Assembly (NCBI GenBank): GCA_018398765.1
Contig: JAHBMJ010000995.1
Coordinates: forward strand, 96,704 to 160,703
Length of the DNA stretch: 64,000 nt
DNA from: Chromera velia
Lineage: Eukaryota > Sar > Chromeraceae
Direction: 5' to 3'
Below the pieces are notes generated by a model. That model saw nothing but the letters and a program-made list of their open reading frames with translations. It searched no databases and was not told the origin of the DNA. Both the position numbers and the translations under genes were made by a program. This document shows, in pieces, positions 34,717 to 47,323 of this stretch. Numbering within the stretch: position 1 is the stretch's first letter; every line of letters starts with the position of its first letter.

Positions 34717-35928
34717 ATGAGGTTCAGCAAGTGCCTGTGTTTTTTGGGTCTTCTGACCTTTGTTTGTGTCTCTGCTTCTTCAGATGATTCACAAAGCAGT
34801 GCTGCGCTCATCTGGCAGGGAGGAGGCTATGCTTGGGACAGACGAATGCTGGGCTTCCAAGTGGCCCACCGTCTGGGGGACTTCTCGAACGCTCTGCTCA
34901 ACGAGAAGCACACAGTCGATCCCGTCTCCTCTGTCTGGTCTATTGATGCAGTGGCCAATCTGACCGTTACTCCCGGGGTAGACGGAGACAGGAGTAAGCC
35001 CTTCGTCTTATACGACGCCGTCTACGCTCCTGGCGTGAGAGTCACTCGAGGAGAGGTCCATGCTGCCTACACAGACGATGCCACACCGAAGGACCACCCG
35101 CAGGCCCTCTCTTCGAAGGTTTGGAAGATCACCCCGTTCAAAGAGACACAGTCGTGCACTAACTTTGCCACTGTATTGAGGGGGCTTCGCATCGACATTC
35201 ACTGTAACCCTGAGGCGCAGGGGGAGAAGAAATGTCACTCGAACGGAGCGTGGCCGTACAAGATGGAAGTGGGTGTGGAGGGAGACTCGGAGATTGAGTT
35301 TACCTTTGGAAGGGCGTGGACTCCATCTAAGGGGGGACTGAAGCCCATGGATTGGAGGTTAGACTTCAACGTGACTGTGTACTACACGTCTTTTTGCGGT
35401 GAGGATGCGGAATTTTATTCGACTCTGGGGCCTCTGCACACAGCGTCGAGTGAGATCCATGAGCCGAGTGCGAAATGGTCCGAGGGGATTGTGGGGAAGG
35501 AAGGGTGTGCAGAGTCAACATTAGGTGTGTCTCGATTTGGATTTGAATTGAAGGAGACGCAAAAGCACAAGAAATTGGGAAGATACATCGAGAGTCTGGA
35601 GTTCTCCGTCTCTTCTGTGAAGACGGAGGGAGCGAAGACAAGTGCAGAATTGGTTGTCGGATTCCAGGCTCCGAACACTGTGTATGCAGCGAATGTTGAT
35701 TATTTAATTCAAACGCGTCAGCTTCAGTTTGGGGGCGAAGCGGTAAGGAGACTGCCTGTGGAGAAGGAACACAAGGCAGAGGGACAGGCGTGCATTTCTG
35801 GGCTCGGGTTTAGTTGTCATCTTTTGGGGTTGAAGGAACAAACGAACGATGCCGTCGGAATCAGGCATGAAATTCAAGCGAGAGGGGGGGGGGAGAAGGA
35901 AGGAGAGGAGGTCATGATAATGGAATGA
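34717..35928 (+). CDS. Secreted or luminal protein of unknown function
   Basis: A single exon of 403 residues. The start at 34717 is chosen because it opens a clear signal peptide (basic MRFSK, then a hydrophobic CLCFLGLLTFVCV core and an ASS cleavage-like end). The frame is open upstream to 34309, but that part is composed of GC palindromes and TGCA repeats. The mature part has about eight cysteines, including QSC, IHCNP, KKCHS, SFCGED and KEGCAE, plus N-glycosylation sequons NLT and NVT. No transmembrane segment follows the signal. The C-terminal 20 residues are Gly/Glu-rich. I recognise no family; the Cys spacing and sequons suggest an extracellular or vacuolar protein. Confidence 0.7.
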   Translation: MRFSKCLCFLGLLTFVCVSASSDDSQSSAALIWQGGGYAWDRRMLGFQVAHRLGDFSNALLNEKHTVDPVSSVWSIDAVANLTVTPGVDGDRSKPFVLYDAVYAPGVRVTRGEVHAAYTDDATPKDHPQALSSKVWKITPFKETQSCTNFATVLRGLRIDIHCNPEAQGEKKCHSNGAWPYKMEVGVEGDSEIEFTFGRAWTPSKGGLKPMDWRLDFNVTVYYTSFCGEDAEFYSTLGPLHTASSEIHEPSAKWSEGIVGKEGCAESTLGVSRFGFELKETQKHKKLGRYIESLEFSVSSVKTEGAKTSAELVVGFQAPNTVYAANVDYLIQTRQLQFGGEAVRRLPVEKEHKAEGQACISGLGFSCHLLGLKEQTNDAVGIRHEIQARGGGEKEGEEVMIME

Positions 35929-36721
35929 GCAAAAGTGGGGGTTGGTTGCAAGGGGGTGGAAAGTCAGAATACGGTGCAATGAGTGAGTCAGTCCGTCAGT
36001 CGAGGGACAGACTCGGCAACAGCAAAGGAACGAAATTCGATTATTTTTTTCCTGAAACAGTTTCAAATCAAGTACACACACAGGCACTCTCTCTCTCTCT
36101 GCTCAGACCTTGCCTGAGTTCATGGTGAGGTTGATGCAATGACGACTCATTTATTCATAAGAGAAAAGAAATTTCCTGTCCCGGATTCCCATCGGATCTC
36201 TGCAGCGTGTCCTTTGGTCTAGCTGTCAGTAAGACAGCATGGGCAATGGTGGAGCATTGGTGCTGCAATTCGATCATAGGTCTGGTTTTGTAGAGGAATA
36301 GAGTCCTTGGAAGAAGACAGCCATCTAGACAGCCATGCTGACTGTACGACGCTTGGAGGCGATGCTAACCTGTGCAGCGGATGTACATAATACGCTGACA
36401 GCTCCTACAGTAGCGAGATAAAGTAGGAGGTAAACTGCATCGATCGCTAAGTCAGTCAGTACCAGTAGGTAAGTCTGTCTGCATGAGCACAGTACTACAT
36501 ATATAATGCATCACTAGATATATATTGTATGCATGTTATTTAATTTCACTTTGTACATCAATTTTTATGTAGCCTTATACTCTACATAAATATCGCGAAA
36601 ATCGCGAATCGCAATGAGATTAAGTCGATCTTAGATGAAGCTAGAGATGAAGTCTACTAGTAGTAGCACTGCAATATTACAAAATATTTGAAAACTGCCA
36701 CTAAATCCACCACCGAGGCCA
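35929..36721. other. No gene seen; 3' flank of the secreted-protein gene
   Basis: Noncoding sequence, AT-rich from about 36480, leading to the left LTR of the copia element. Confidence 0.5.
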
Positions 36722-37200
36722 ATAAGTTTAAGATGATCTAGATGAAGCACCTAAACTTATTCGAAGAAGAAAGAGAGAAGTCAACTGAACATAGTTGGAC
36801 TTACGAACAGAAATGAAGAATGTTAATCCGGGAGATGCCCACAAGAACACGAAGATCTTCGAAGCATCCGAGAAATCGATCGATCAATCAAGATGAATTT
36901 TAGACGCAAAGACAAAGAGCAGACTTTCTATCTACTTCAAACCGCGCAAACGGATCCACTTGAATTCTTAGAATCGATAGTGTTCAAAGCAAACCACGCT
37001 TCAGTTGTTTGGACAGTGAAGAGATCATATCGAATGGACCGCGGTGATCAATCGACAGGCAGACTGATGGCCCCGGAAAATGACTCATTGCATGCCTCAT
37101 AAAGCAAAAATCCCGCGTGCACAGGCGGGGTACTGAAATAATGACGCATACAGTTCTCTCACGCTGCACGCTTTACCTCTGAAGCGCTCTAAAACTTTAC
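36722..37200 (-). repeat. Left LTR of the copia element (3' LTR)
   Basis: A 479-base segment that recurs at 42668-43145 in the same orientation with about 95% identity by eye. The element reads on the minus strand, so this is its 3' LTR. The common ends do not show a clear TG...CA, so the boundaries are approximate. Confidence 0.85.
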
Positions 37201-40200
37201 GGGGGTTCTTTTCTCTACAGAGGTAGCGCGCAGGCAAAGAAAAATCAAGGAGTGAGAGAAAAAGGAGGCAGACGAGAACATTCAGCCAATCCAAAGAGCT
37301 CAGGAGCATCCGCGGACAAAGAGAGGAGCTGAGAAAGCAATCCAATATCATGGGCTTTAGTCAGGATGTCGGAGATATTCACGTCCGTAGGGATCTTGAA
37401 GACACCCACTTTATGCTGTTTGGTGAGGTCAGCTAGCACCAAGAGAGGAACCACGCAGGCGCGATCTCCCAGACAATGAACCAGAGAGAGGAGCGCTTTC
37501 TTAGCAGAGGAGGCATCACCAGACTGGAGAAGGTGCAGAACGTTGGCGGCGTCACAACCAATGCCAATCTTCACGGACTTGTAGAAGGGAATCAGACAAG
37601 CATCGAAATGAAGAGAGGCATCGACAGCGTCCTCAAGAGCAAGAACTTCTGCACGGGTCATAGATCTCGCCATACGAGACTGTCGGCGACTCTTGTAGAG
37701 AAGGAGAGACCCTTGAAGAAAGAGCAACCAGCCAGTCTAAGGGTGGGGAGATTTAGGGGTACCAAACGAGGCATCTGCGTGGACAACCGCAATGAGCTCA
37801 TCGAGGTTGAGAGGGGGACGGATGGGGATACCCAAAGAGGTAGTCGATCGAAGGTACCGGATCGTCTGAAGGAGAAGGCGGAAAACTCTCTCCGTCGGGG
37901 CAGCCATAAAGCGAGAGAGATAGCTATAAGCCAACGAGACATCAGGGCAGGTATAGTAGGCGATATATCTCACCTGGCCCAGAAGTTCTCGATAGACTCT
38001 CGCACCGGCTGCATCGAGAGGTAGGGAAATGTCTTCTTCATGAGTGGTGCCAACAGTCAGAGGCTTGTCGGCAGGATGGAACTCGCTGAAGGAAAATTCC
38101 GGAGGCAGGGAAAGGGATGAGATATAGTCGTGCTGGTGGATCAGGATGCCGTCAGCAGTCACATTAAACTAAATTCCAACAAAGCCGCCAGAAGTGGCGT
38201 CGGTGTCGTCACCATACACAATATGATCTCAGAGGGGACCTGAGAGATCAGCAGCGTCTTCACCGATGCCAATCAAAAGCAGGTTGTCAATGTACGTGCA
38301 GAGGATCCCACAAATCTCTCCATCAGCGCCTTGAAGAAACTAGACACCAGGAAAGAGTGTAGTAGACCATCCAAGCTCGCGAAGCTTAGAGCTAAAAAAG
38401 TTCTTAAAAACCTTGCCGGCATTGGGGAGACCGTACACAGCCTTCAAGAGCTTCCAAAGGTAATGGCCACGATCTGGGTGATCAGGAGGAGGCAGCACAT
38501 ACACAGGAGCACGAGAGCTTGGAAGTGGAGCCTGGAGGTACGCCTGGATGACATCTGCCTTCTTGAGAGAGAGGCTGATGCTGCGCCGCTTGCAAAGATT
38601 GAGAGCAAGCTGGAGAACAAGGCGCACGGCATCGGAAGGACAGAGGTGAGTGGTGATGTCCAAACCGATGCGGTTGACAAAGTCGCCTCAAATAACTGTG
38701 TGAGTCTTGAAGATGCGAGTACCATCATTTCGCAGCTTCTCTGTACGGACTCGCTACAGGGGAACACACTGAATATCGGGAGGTACAGCAGTGAGAGGGA
38801 CACGCTCATACACCTGTCTGTCTTGCCAACCCTTATCTTCCTTTGTGTCTGTTTCACAAACACTTTCATGCTCACTAGAATTCAGAGAAAAGAGATGGAC
38901 AGGCTTGACAATGTGTGTAGTCGCAACAAAAACTGAAGTCAAACAGTTGAAAGAAGTCAGAAAGTTGATAACAGCATGCACAGCATGATCAGTAGGCTCA
39001 GACGTAGGATATTGAGAGAAGAAACAGCCACGTGAACCATCAGACAGCCAAGCACACAAATCAGAGGGAAGATGGGAGCCACGAGCTCCACGGTTCTTGA
39101 CCATCTTAAATCCAGAAGCAACCACATTACTTTGGCAAAGCTTGACAATCTCAGGGTCCGTGCGACGTCCTCTCAAGTTATAGGTGACGTAAGAGCCGCC
39201 AGCTATATAGTGACTAGGATACTAAGCACGCTTCTCGAGAGCGCACTTCTGATGAGTTCCCCACGCGTGAACTTCGTAGAAGAAGTCTCTAGAGTCATCA
39301 TCAGAAGGGACTACCCCGTGCACCTCTCTAACCCAGAGAAGAGAGTGCTCAGGTGAAGATGCCATAACCATCATGCTGGAGGCAAGAGGGCCTGAGGGAG
39401 CGCTGGGAAGAGGAGGCTTGGAAGCGGAGGAAGAAGGGTTGGCTGAAGAGGATACAACAAGTCATTCGGGAGAGAAGGGCACAGCAGAAGATTGGAGCTG
39501 GTGGGGGCTTGCAGAGGTCTTCTGAGGGCGTGTATCGTCTTCAGTCACCGCAATTTTATAGTAATGGTCGTTCTCTTTCGCTTTGACACGGTAAGGATAT
39601 TAGACTGGGCCACATTTGTGCTCGGAGCCCAAGCGGCCGCCGCCTAGTGATTCTGGTAGTGAAGCACCGGTGTTATACATCACTTCATCTCCCACAGCAT
39701 ACTTACGAAGAGCAGCAAAGGAAGGGCGACACTGAGAGAAAAGGAATCGATGGAAGCAAGGAAGCGGAGCAGCACCAGAAACGGCTGTCTGACGTGGCTT
39801 GGAGGGATCCCGTCGAGAGAGACGGTTGTTGAGATGCCGTATGGCTTCATCATGGACGGTCAGCCATATGGTTGGGGGGAGGCCTCTCTCAAGGAGGATC
39901 GTTCGCACTGACACCAGTACCTCTCGCTGCCAGCGCTCGGCAAGAGAGCTCCCATCCTTGTAACCAGAAGGGGAAAAGGAGAGGATGATGTTGAGCTTAG
40001 TACAGAGAGAAGTGAAAGGTTTTCCGGTGAACTCGGATCCGGGGTCGCACTGAATCTCAAGGGGGACACCAAAGCGAAGGATCCAGATGTCTCGAAGGAA
40101 GGCAGCAGCCTCGGTAGAAGTGGGAGGGCTGTTGTAGCGAAGTCCCAAACTAAAATTGTGATAGTCTTCGAGAATGGAGAGCTGGTGGGTGTGTCTGGAC

Positions 40201-42667
40201 TCAGAAGGGCCAAGATACTGACTGTCCATGTGCAGGCAGGCACCAGGGTAGGCTCCTCTGTTGAAGGAGGAACGAGGAATCAAAAAACCGACAGGGCCCT
40301 TCACACAGGAGCAGGGGACACAAGAGGCAAGAACCTTCCGTACCACTTCACGGAGGGAACGGATGGAAACCTTGAAAGAGAAAACATGACGCAGCTGGGA
40401 AAGAACATCCTCAATGCCGACATGCGCACAATCGCAGTGAACCTCCATCACAAGAGACTAAAGGTTAGATAATAAGAAAACGAAACGCTCTCCTGTTTCA
40501 ATAAAGGTTGCAGGGAAAGAGGAAGGCAAGGAAACAGTGTCACGCTCACCCTGATTGGGACAAGCACTCTCACCATCTGCACAGTCGGAAGCAGTGTCAG
40601 AGCTACTGCAGAGACTGGGGCAGTCGTCATTATCATCGTCGGAAACAGAAATCTCCTGGAGGGGGGCTTCCGCAGGAGTGGAGACAGTAGCCATGAAAGC
40701 TGCAGAGGGATCTGCTGGGGACAAAGTGATGGAGATGGCAGGAGACGCTTCGAAGACGGGCGCCTGTTGGAGCGTCATTGCGTAATAACGGCCAAGGTCG
40801 ATCCAAAGAAGCTCCGTGGGATCACCGGAAGCTGAAAGGATTGTTATCAAGTCGCTGCGATAGTCTATCACAGCACTGAGATGCTGAGCAAGAGCCTTAG
40901 AAAAGAGAAAGGGCACAGGAGAGTCAGGAAGGATGAGGAAAGAAAGATCCGCACGCTTTTCTCCAAACATAACGTCAGGGACGTCAGCAGAGTACGTCGC
41001 CTGCACAACAGCACCGTCTTCTCCTGCAATCTGAACAGGTACAGGCGCAGGAAGGGGAGAGACAGTGTATCGCACGCTGGAGGGCAAACGCTTCAAGTAG
41101 TGCTCGCCGATAGTATCCATAGTAGCTCCATCATCTTTGCCGAAGTGAGGGTCCTCCAGAGAGTCTTCAGTAGTCTCTGCCACCGCCGCAGTAAAAGAGA
41201 CCGTCGCCAGCTTCACGTCGACCTTCTTCTTGAGTTCCTGAATGCAGGCGGAATCCAAGTGACCCGTCCGCTTGCAGTGAGTGCACTCGTGGGAAGCACC
41301 AGGGCATGAACGTCCCTGAGTAGCGCAACACTTGTTCGCACCACAACTAGCATACTTCGAATGCATGCCCTTCTTGTATATATGCTTGCACAGAGGGCAG
41401 AAGAAAGAACCCGAACCAGAGGCACCCGAAAGACGATTGCCTTGAGAGGCACTAGGGACTTGAGGTCGACCACCTGAAGAGGAAGGAATAGTCGCAAGCC
41501 AGATGGAAGCACCGGGCGACTAAGATATAGCAGTCTCCTCGTACTGGTGCAGACAGTCACGAAGGCTAGAGGGGGAGAGGTCTTGAAGGTTCATGACAAC
41601 GTACCGGCGGGCAGCACTGCTAATAGGGAGCTCAGGGCCTCGAAGAGCATGGAGTACTCCATCATAGAGAAGGCCTCGGGGGTCATCGGAACCAGATGAC
41701 GGTAACGACCAAGGATCTTCCGCCCGCGAGCAACGAATGCCAGAGCAGACTCCTTAGCCAAGGGTGCAAAGGACTTGATCTTGCTCCAGCGAGCCCGAAG
41801 GCGTTTCGGAAATGGACCCAAGTAGAAATGTTGGAGCTAATCTATCAGCCAATCCAGGTTGGCCTTGGATACGGAGTACTCGGGGTCCGCCTTGAGAACG
41901 TTCAGGATATCCTTGGAGAGCAGCTTCTGTCGAATGAGAGAAGCGAGGTCCACCGGACCGAAAGAAGAAGGACCATCGAGAGAGCGTACTTCCTCAACAT
42001 ACTCAATGATGGACTCATGGAAGAGCTCGATATCCTTCTTAGCAGAGAAAGACTTGATGGAGTTGAGGGCTTTCTTATCTAAGTCGCTAGGCTAAGTTGG
42101 AGCGACGAGTCGAGAACTGCTGGAGAAGAGGCGGGTGGGCTTGCTGGAAGGCAGCCCAGCCAGGTTCACCAGTACAGAAGTTATGAACAGACTCCGGGAT
42201 GGCAGTTTGAGGAACTGAGGGGAGAGTGGAGATCCCGAAGTAGGCAGGCCCCTGGGAAGTTGCAACCTGTGGAGGAGGGGCGTGGAAGGCCTCAGCATCC
42301 TCAGAAGAAGCAACAGGGGGAGCCTTGAGGGGACCAAAAAAATGAGAGCCTTGAGGTTGACCTCCTGCAGCTGGTCCAAATGTGGGAGAGGAGTGTGGTT
42401 GCACGATGCCTGGAGGAGGGGCCAAGAGGACTCCATGGGGAGGAGGTCCATCAGCCAGACGAAGGTCACCTGACGAGTCTGTAACAAAGGCATGCACAGG
42501 GACAGGAGTGGCAAAAAGATTGTTGCCACTTGGAGCAGAAGCCTCTTGAGGCAGAGAGTTGGATCACTGCATTTTGAGAAGAGAAGAAAGCAACGGATAT
42601 GCAACCGAACGAGCAGAGCTTGAAAGAAGGGTACCTCGTTCGTTTCCAGAAAAAGCCGGCACCACGA

Positions 42668-43145
42668 TAAGTTTAAGATGATCTAGATGAAGCACCTAAA
42701 CTTACTCGAAGAAGAAAGAGAGAAGTCAACTGAACATAGTTGGACTTACGAACAGAAATGAAGAATGTCAATCCGGGAGATGCCCACAAGAACACGAAGA
42801 TCTTCGAAGTATCCAAGAAATCGATCGATCAATCAAGATGAATTTTAGATGCAAAGACAAAGAGCAGACTTTCTATCTACTTCAAACCGCGCAATCGGAT
42901 CCACTTGAATTCTTAGAATCGATAGTGTCCAAAGCAAACCACGCTTCAGTTGTTTGGACAGCGAAGAGATCATATCGAATGGACCGCGGTGATTAATCGA
43001 CAGGCAGACTGATGGCCCCGGAAAATGACTCATTGCATGCCTCATAAAGCGAAAATCCCACGCACACAGGCGGGGTACTGAAATAATGATGCACGCAGTT
43101 CTCTTACACTATACGCTTTACCTCTAAAACGCTCTAAAGCTTTAC
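42668..43145 (-). repeat. Right LTR of the copia element (5' LTR)
   Basis: Partner of 36722-37200. Differences between the two LTRs are almost all transitions and are concentrated toward the upper-coordinate end. Confidence 0.85.
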
Positions 43146-44033
43146 AACGCACCCAAATAAATCAATCAATCAAATGATAAGTCTAGTAGGAATTCCACTA
43201 GCAATTAATTCTTTAGAGTCTTGGTCTGCAATAACCTGCAATACTAGCTGCACTGGCAATGTGTCCAATATTGGACTGACAGCTAGACCTAGAGCTAAAC
43301 CAACAGTCTAGCCAACAGTCATCAACAACCTATCATCACCGTGAGATCACGCATTAGTAAGGGATTACGAGTAAGCCTCTAGGCAAACCTACCCATACCA
43401 ACTCATCTGTAAGTCTGACCAGCAGTGACCGCCTTAGTGACCGCTAAATTTCAGGCTAGATTAAATAATTTTCAGGGTAAGTGAGATAAGCCTACTGTTT
43501 AAAGAGTCTGATCAGCTCCACAGTGACTTTGGCTCACTTGCAAGGGTCTGCCAGTCAAACTTGCAGAAAACTTTCCGCGGGGAAGGCAAGTGCTAACAAA
43601 GTAAAAAGGCCAGCCGGTTGCCCCTCGATCACCCTTATGTGGCCTTTTCATGCAGCTTAGCTGCAATAGACAGGGAACAAGCATCACATGACATGTAAAA
43701 AGATGAGCGAGGATGCGAGTAAACCTTCTGCAGCACGAAACTTCATAAGAGGAGAACGAAGTCACCAGGCACCGTGGCATAGACACTTCACTTGAGGCAT
43801 ACCTTCCGAGCATGCATTCATGCCAACTGCTCTTAGCAAATGCTACGCAACGGTAAGTGCAACACAAAAAAAGAAAGGAGAATGGCCACCACACTTTAGG
43901 TGACAGGAAGGCAGGAACGATGTTTGCGGAGCACTTCATATTGGAATCAAAGTCATGTGATACAGCGCTGCCTAAGGCTAGCGGGATGGTTCAACAAAAG
44001 ATCTCTTCAATCAACACCCCACCATGTCTTCTT
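43146..44033. other. No gene seen
   Basis: Flank of the copia element. Several open frames occur on both strands, but none has recognisable motifs or matched splice sites. Confidence 0.45.
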
Positions 44034-44339
44034 TCAGCGAGGTGGCCAGCCAGAGGGCCAGCCATTGGCATACTCAAATTGAAGACTGTGGTCATGACTA
44101 CCGTGCAAACCAGGTGTGGGAAAGCCGGACATCGGCTCATGAGAAATCATGTTCCTGGGGTTGCAATGGAAGTGCATGTTCATGACCATCGGCACACCCC
44201 TGAAGAACTGGGCAGCAGGGAAGAATCCTCCCAGGCACGGCCCGTGCCCTTGCCGGCTGGTTGCGGGAGCCAAAGGAGCGACTGGTAATGGGCGCGCGCT
44301 TTCGCCTTCAGGGACAGTGTTGTCTATAGGACGTTTCAC
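44034..44339 (-). CDS. Hypothetical Gly/Pro/His/Met-rich protein or exon
   Basis: A 101-residue minus-strand frame with runs such as PCLGGFFPAAQFFRGVP and NMHFHCNPRNM. Its composition differs from the shadow frames around it. It may be a full small gene (start MKRPIDNTVPEGE) or an exon from about 44281 to 44102 between AG and GT. It lies beyond the poly-A signal of the CCCH gene on the same strand, so it is probably separate. No family was recognised. Confidence 0.3.
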   Translation of the reverse strand: MKRPIDNTVPEGESARPLPVAPLAPATSRQGHGPCLGGFFPAAQFFRGVPMVMNMHFHCNPRNMISHEPMSGFPTPGLHGSHDHSLQFEYANGWPSGWPPR

Positions 44340-45021
44340 TCCCCATCTCTCCTTCTAGTCCTACCGCCCATGGCTAACTAGCTACGGTTGCTGCTGTGAT
44401 TGCTGCGCCTGCTTCTGTGCCACTTTGAAGGCCGCACTCCTGGACTGTGAAGGAATGGTAAAACCTAGCCTCACGTAAGCCTAAGAAAGGCAAGAAAAAA
44501 CAAATGGGCGTATCAAGGTGCTTATGCAGAGTGGAGAACGGACAAGGCATGGAGCAATGGGAGAATGCAGAGGGCTGGAAGGAAGCTCAAAGTAGGAGTC
44601 GTGACTCGAAAGGTTCCATAGTAGGTGGGTTGGAGACGCTTACACGAATGCCTGTCCCAGTGTGTGGGTGGGAGGGTGAGAGCAGAGTCGACAAGCTTGG
44701 CAGTGGTGGATGGGTGATAAAATGCATGAGCTACGGAGTGCCTAAAAAAAAAAGTGATTTGCTTCACAGAAAAGAGCTCGACTGTTCAACAAGCAACTCA
44801 AGGCTTATACCCAAGGATGAAAGTTAAATGGTGAGGGGTGATTGAGTGAAAGAGGTTGCATCATTGGTTTGATAGCAAGTCTACGTCAGAGAGCAAAGCG
44901 TTAGTGGGTAAGCCAGAGACGGTCGATAGAGAAAAAAAAGAGCAGCTCTGAAAGAAGAGGACAGTCAGGATAGATGACTGGGCAGGAAACGGTGTTTGAT
45001 AAGCAAGAGACAAGAGCAATT

Positions 45022-45027
45022 TTTATT
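45022..45027 (-). terminator. AATAAA poly-A signal of the CCCH gene
   Basis: AATAAA on the minus strand, about 120 bases past the TAG at 45148. The spacing suits a 3' end signal, although the hexamer is short and could occur by chance in AT-rich DNA. Confidence 0.35.
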
Positions 45028-45147
45028 GACATCTCTCTATGGACGATGAGCCGCCTCTGGTGCATTGCAGTTCACGTCCCGCTTTGTAAGTCTCCCCGAG
45101 AGAAAGTGGACGTTCTCGCACACGAACTTCTCCCACTCCTCGTCTGT

Positions 45148-45792
45148 CTATGGCTCTTCATGCTTGAACTGACAGCCCACTTGTCGCCCACCGCAGGACC
45201 CTGTTTTTGGAAGAGGATCGGAAGGAAAGCACAGCTCAGTGAAATTTCCTGTCAAGAAACAGTCCACTGAGATTGGGCGTATAAAAGAGAAACCATCCGT
45301 AGCTTCCTTCAAGATAGCAGAGACGTAAGCAAAGACTCTGAACAGGACGGCAGACGTTGGTAGCCGAAATACCGGCAGACGGCCTTTGACGGGTCGTGTG
45401 AGAGTGGACAGGAATCTCCCCAAGGGCACGGCCTGCAGTTGGGCTGGTGGTTGGGGCAGAACGGCATCTGCATCTCAAGGGCGACATCCAAGAGTCCAAC
45501 GAGAGCGGTTCGCACACATTGTTGATGAGATAGAGAAGGGCAGGGAATCGGAGAAAGCTTTTGGACATAAATTGTTTTCAAGGAAAGGAAAGGAAAGAAA
45601 GGAAAGAAAAGGGCAGGCAAGGGAGGGAGGCTAACTGACATAAAAATAGGATTTATTACCATAGCGATATTCACAAAAGAAGACAAATGCAGAAACTGCT
45701 TGAAGCTGAAAAACTCCTCTGACCGATTTCTTTTCTAAGTCATCCGCGATGTGCGAGAACTGGCACTGGTTACCAGCAGAACACCAGGGGCC
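45148..45792 (-). CDS. CCCH zinc-finger protein, 3' exons
   Basis: Exons 45792-45724, 45467-45373 and 45337-45148 (TAG stop) join with matching phases (0, then 2). They encode three CCCH-like fingers: WCSAGNQCQFSH; FCPNHQPNCRPCPWGDSCPLSH; and a C-terminal LC...GSCGGRQVGCQFKHEEP. Such fingers bind single-stranded RNA and usually act in mRNA processing or decay. The last intron would be only 35 bases (GTATTT to TTCAG), which is unusually short. Upstream exons probably exist. Candidates are 46423-46355 (PIVHENTVMVLFRAKSLHALE) and about 46581-46553 (FESDGGSNQD), but phases to the first finger exon are not resolved. The N-terminus is therefore missing. Confidence 0.55.
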
Positions 45793-47323
45793 CTGTGCTT
45801 GCGAGTAAAAAAGAACGAGATAGTAAGAAAGAGCCACAAAGAACGACGTATGAGCAGAGAACAAAAGAAGAAACAAAAAGACGCCGAGGACCAAAGATCC
45901 AAATAGACAGCCAGACTGTATGCTTTTCTGCTTGAAGAGAGAGAGAGAGGGGGGGGGGGGCAGAGGGAGACGTACAGACGGAAAGAGGGAGAGACGGAAA
46001 GAAAGAACGAGGGAAAGAGAGTAGGAGAGAGTGGAAAGTTGGAGGAGATAGACATACAGGCCGAGGGACAGAAAGCAGACCGACAAAGATGAACAGGCAA
46101 ATAGGTACGAAGAGAGATCCAGACTGACTGTATGGTCTTCCCTTTTAAGTCTATGATCGTTTCATCATTCTCACAAACAAAATTGCAGGTAAAAAAGCCC
46201 TCACAAACGAAGCCAAAGGCAAAAACAAAAGGAAAAGAAGGAAGAAAGCAAGGAAGGAGGGAGGGAAGGAAGTAAGGAAAGCAAGATGGAGAAACAGCAT
46301 GAGAAGAAAGCCACTTCAAAGGGAACCAACAGAACAGAGACAGCGACAGGCTTACGTTCCAGTGCGTGCAAGGACTTGGCACGGAAGAGCACCATGACCG
46401 TGTTCTCGTGCACGATTGGCATGCTGCTAAGCCAGGTTCTACGAGTTCACCGGTGGTCGCAACAAATGCAGGGATAGCGACATGGCATAAAAAATCTCTG
46501 AAGGACCTCCTCGGTCCTCAAAGCGCACATATCGTGACTTACCCATCCTGGTTTGAGCCTCCATCACTCTCGAACTGCACAAAGGAGGGAAGAAGCAAAG
46601 ATGATGAGCAACATAACAGTGCCGGACTGCCACAGACGTGTTGTCAGGAACAAGAACAACTGGAAACAGCAAATCTGACTGACATTACGAGTCTCTCTCT
46701 CTTGCTCTCTCTTGACCCGCTGCTCTGACATGAGCGGAAAAATTTGCCGTCTCGTCAGCCCTCACAAGTGTAGAGTGGAGAGGTTCTACTTAGGTCAGTT
46801 CACAGTGCTTGAAATGCCTTTTAACAGTTTTGAACAGTAAGAAAAACAGTATAAAACTTACAAAATTTGTATGGCGGCCTATGTTTCTAGAAATAATATA
46901 AAAAATCTGTTCCATAGTTCTTTTTTTATCGTTACAACGTCTTCTTACACAAAAGTTTCAGCTTCTAACTCCTTACCAATTATGAGAACGAGTTTTTTGC
47001 GGAAAAGCCCCGGTCTTCTATGCAGAGGGGAGGGTAAAAAGCACCCCACTCACCCTCAGCATGCGTACCCAAAATTGCTTAGCAATTATTGATAACCATT
47101 AGATTCTATAATAGATGGATTTAGACAGATTGGTTATCAACTAGTTACATCTGTACTTTATACAAAAACAAAGCAATAAAACAAAGCAATAAGCGGTCGA
47201 AGTGTTTTATAATTAGCGGGGCATCATCATTTAATACGTTCAACTCAGTAGGATTTCTAGTAGGATTTACTACACAAGCCTCCTGATACTCCAGTCTGTC
47301 TTGAAATGGATTTTTCAATGCTA
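45793..47323. other. Unresolved upstream part of the CCCH gene and AT-rich flank
   Basis: Minus-strand candidate exons lie at about 46581-46553 and 46423-46355. A readable segment NDETIIDLKGKTIQ near 46175-46130 may be another. From 46760 the sequence is AT-rich and I see no gene. A G-rich (GA)n run occurs near 45938-46020. Confidence 0.35.

Larger units (their letters stand above)
36722..43145 (-). mobile_element. Ty1/copia LTR retrotransposon, broken
   Basis: A fossil element of about 6.4 kb with two LTRs of 479 bases (36722-37200 and 42668-43145). Reading on the minus strand, the parts come in copia order. A gag region (about 42600-41200) has a CCHC zinc knuckle near its end. A protease-like region (about 41100-40500) is followed by an integrase with its HHCC-type and catalytic core segments (about 40450-39600). 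Reverse transcriptase (about 38660-38340) and an RNase H region (about 38160-37245) complete it. Integrase before reverse transcriptase identifies copia rather than gypsy. The coding region is interrupted at least five times. The LTRs differ at about 23 of 479 positions, so the insertion is fairly young but not current. Confidence 0.88.
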
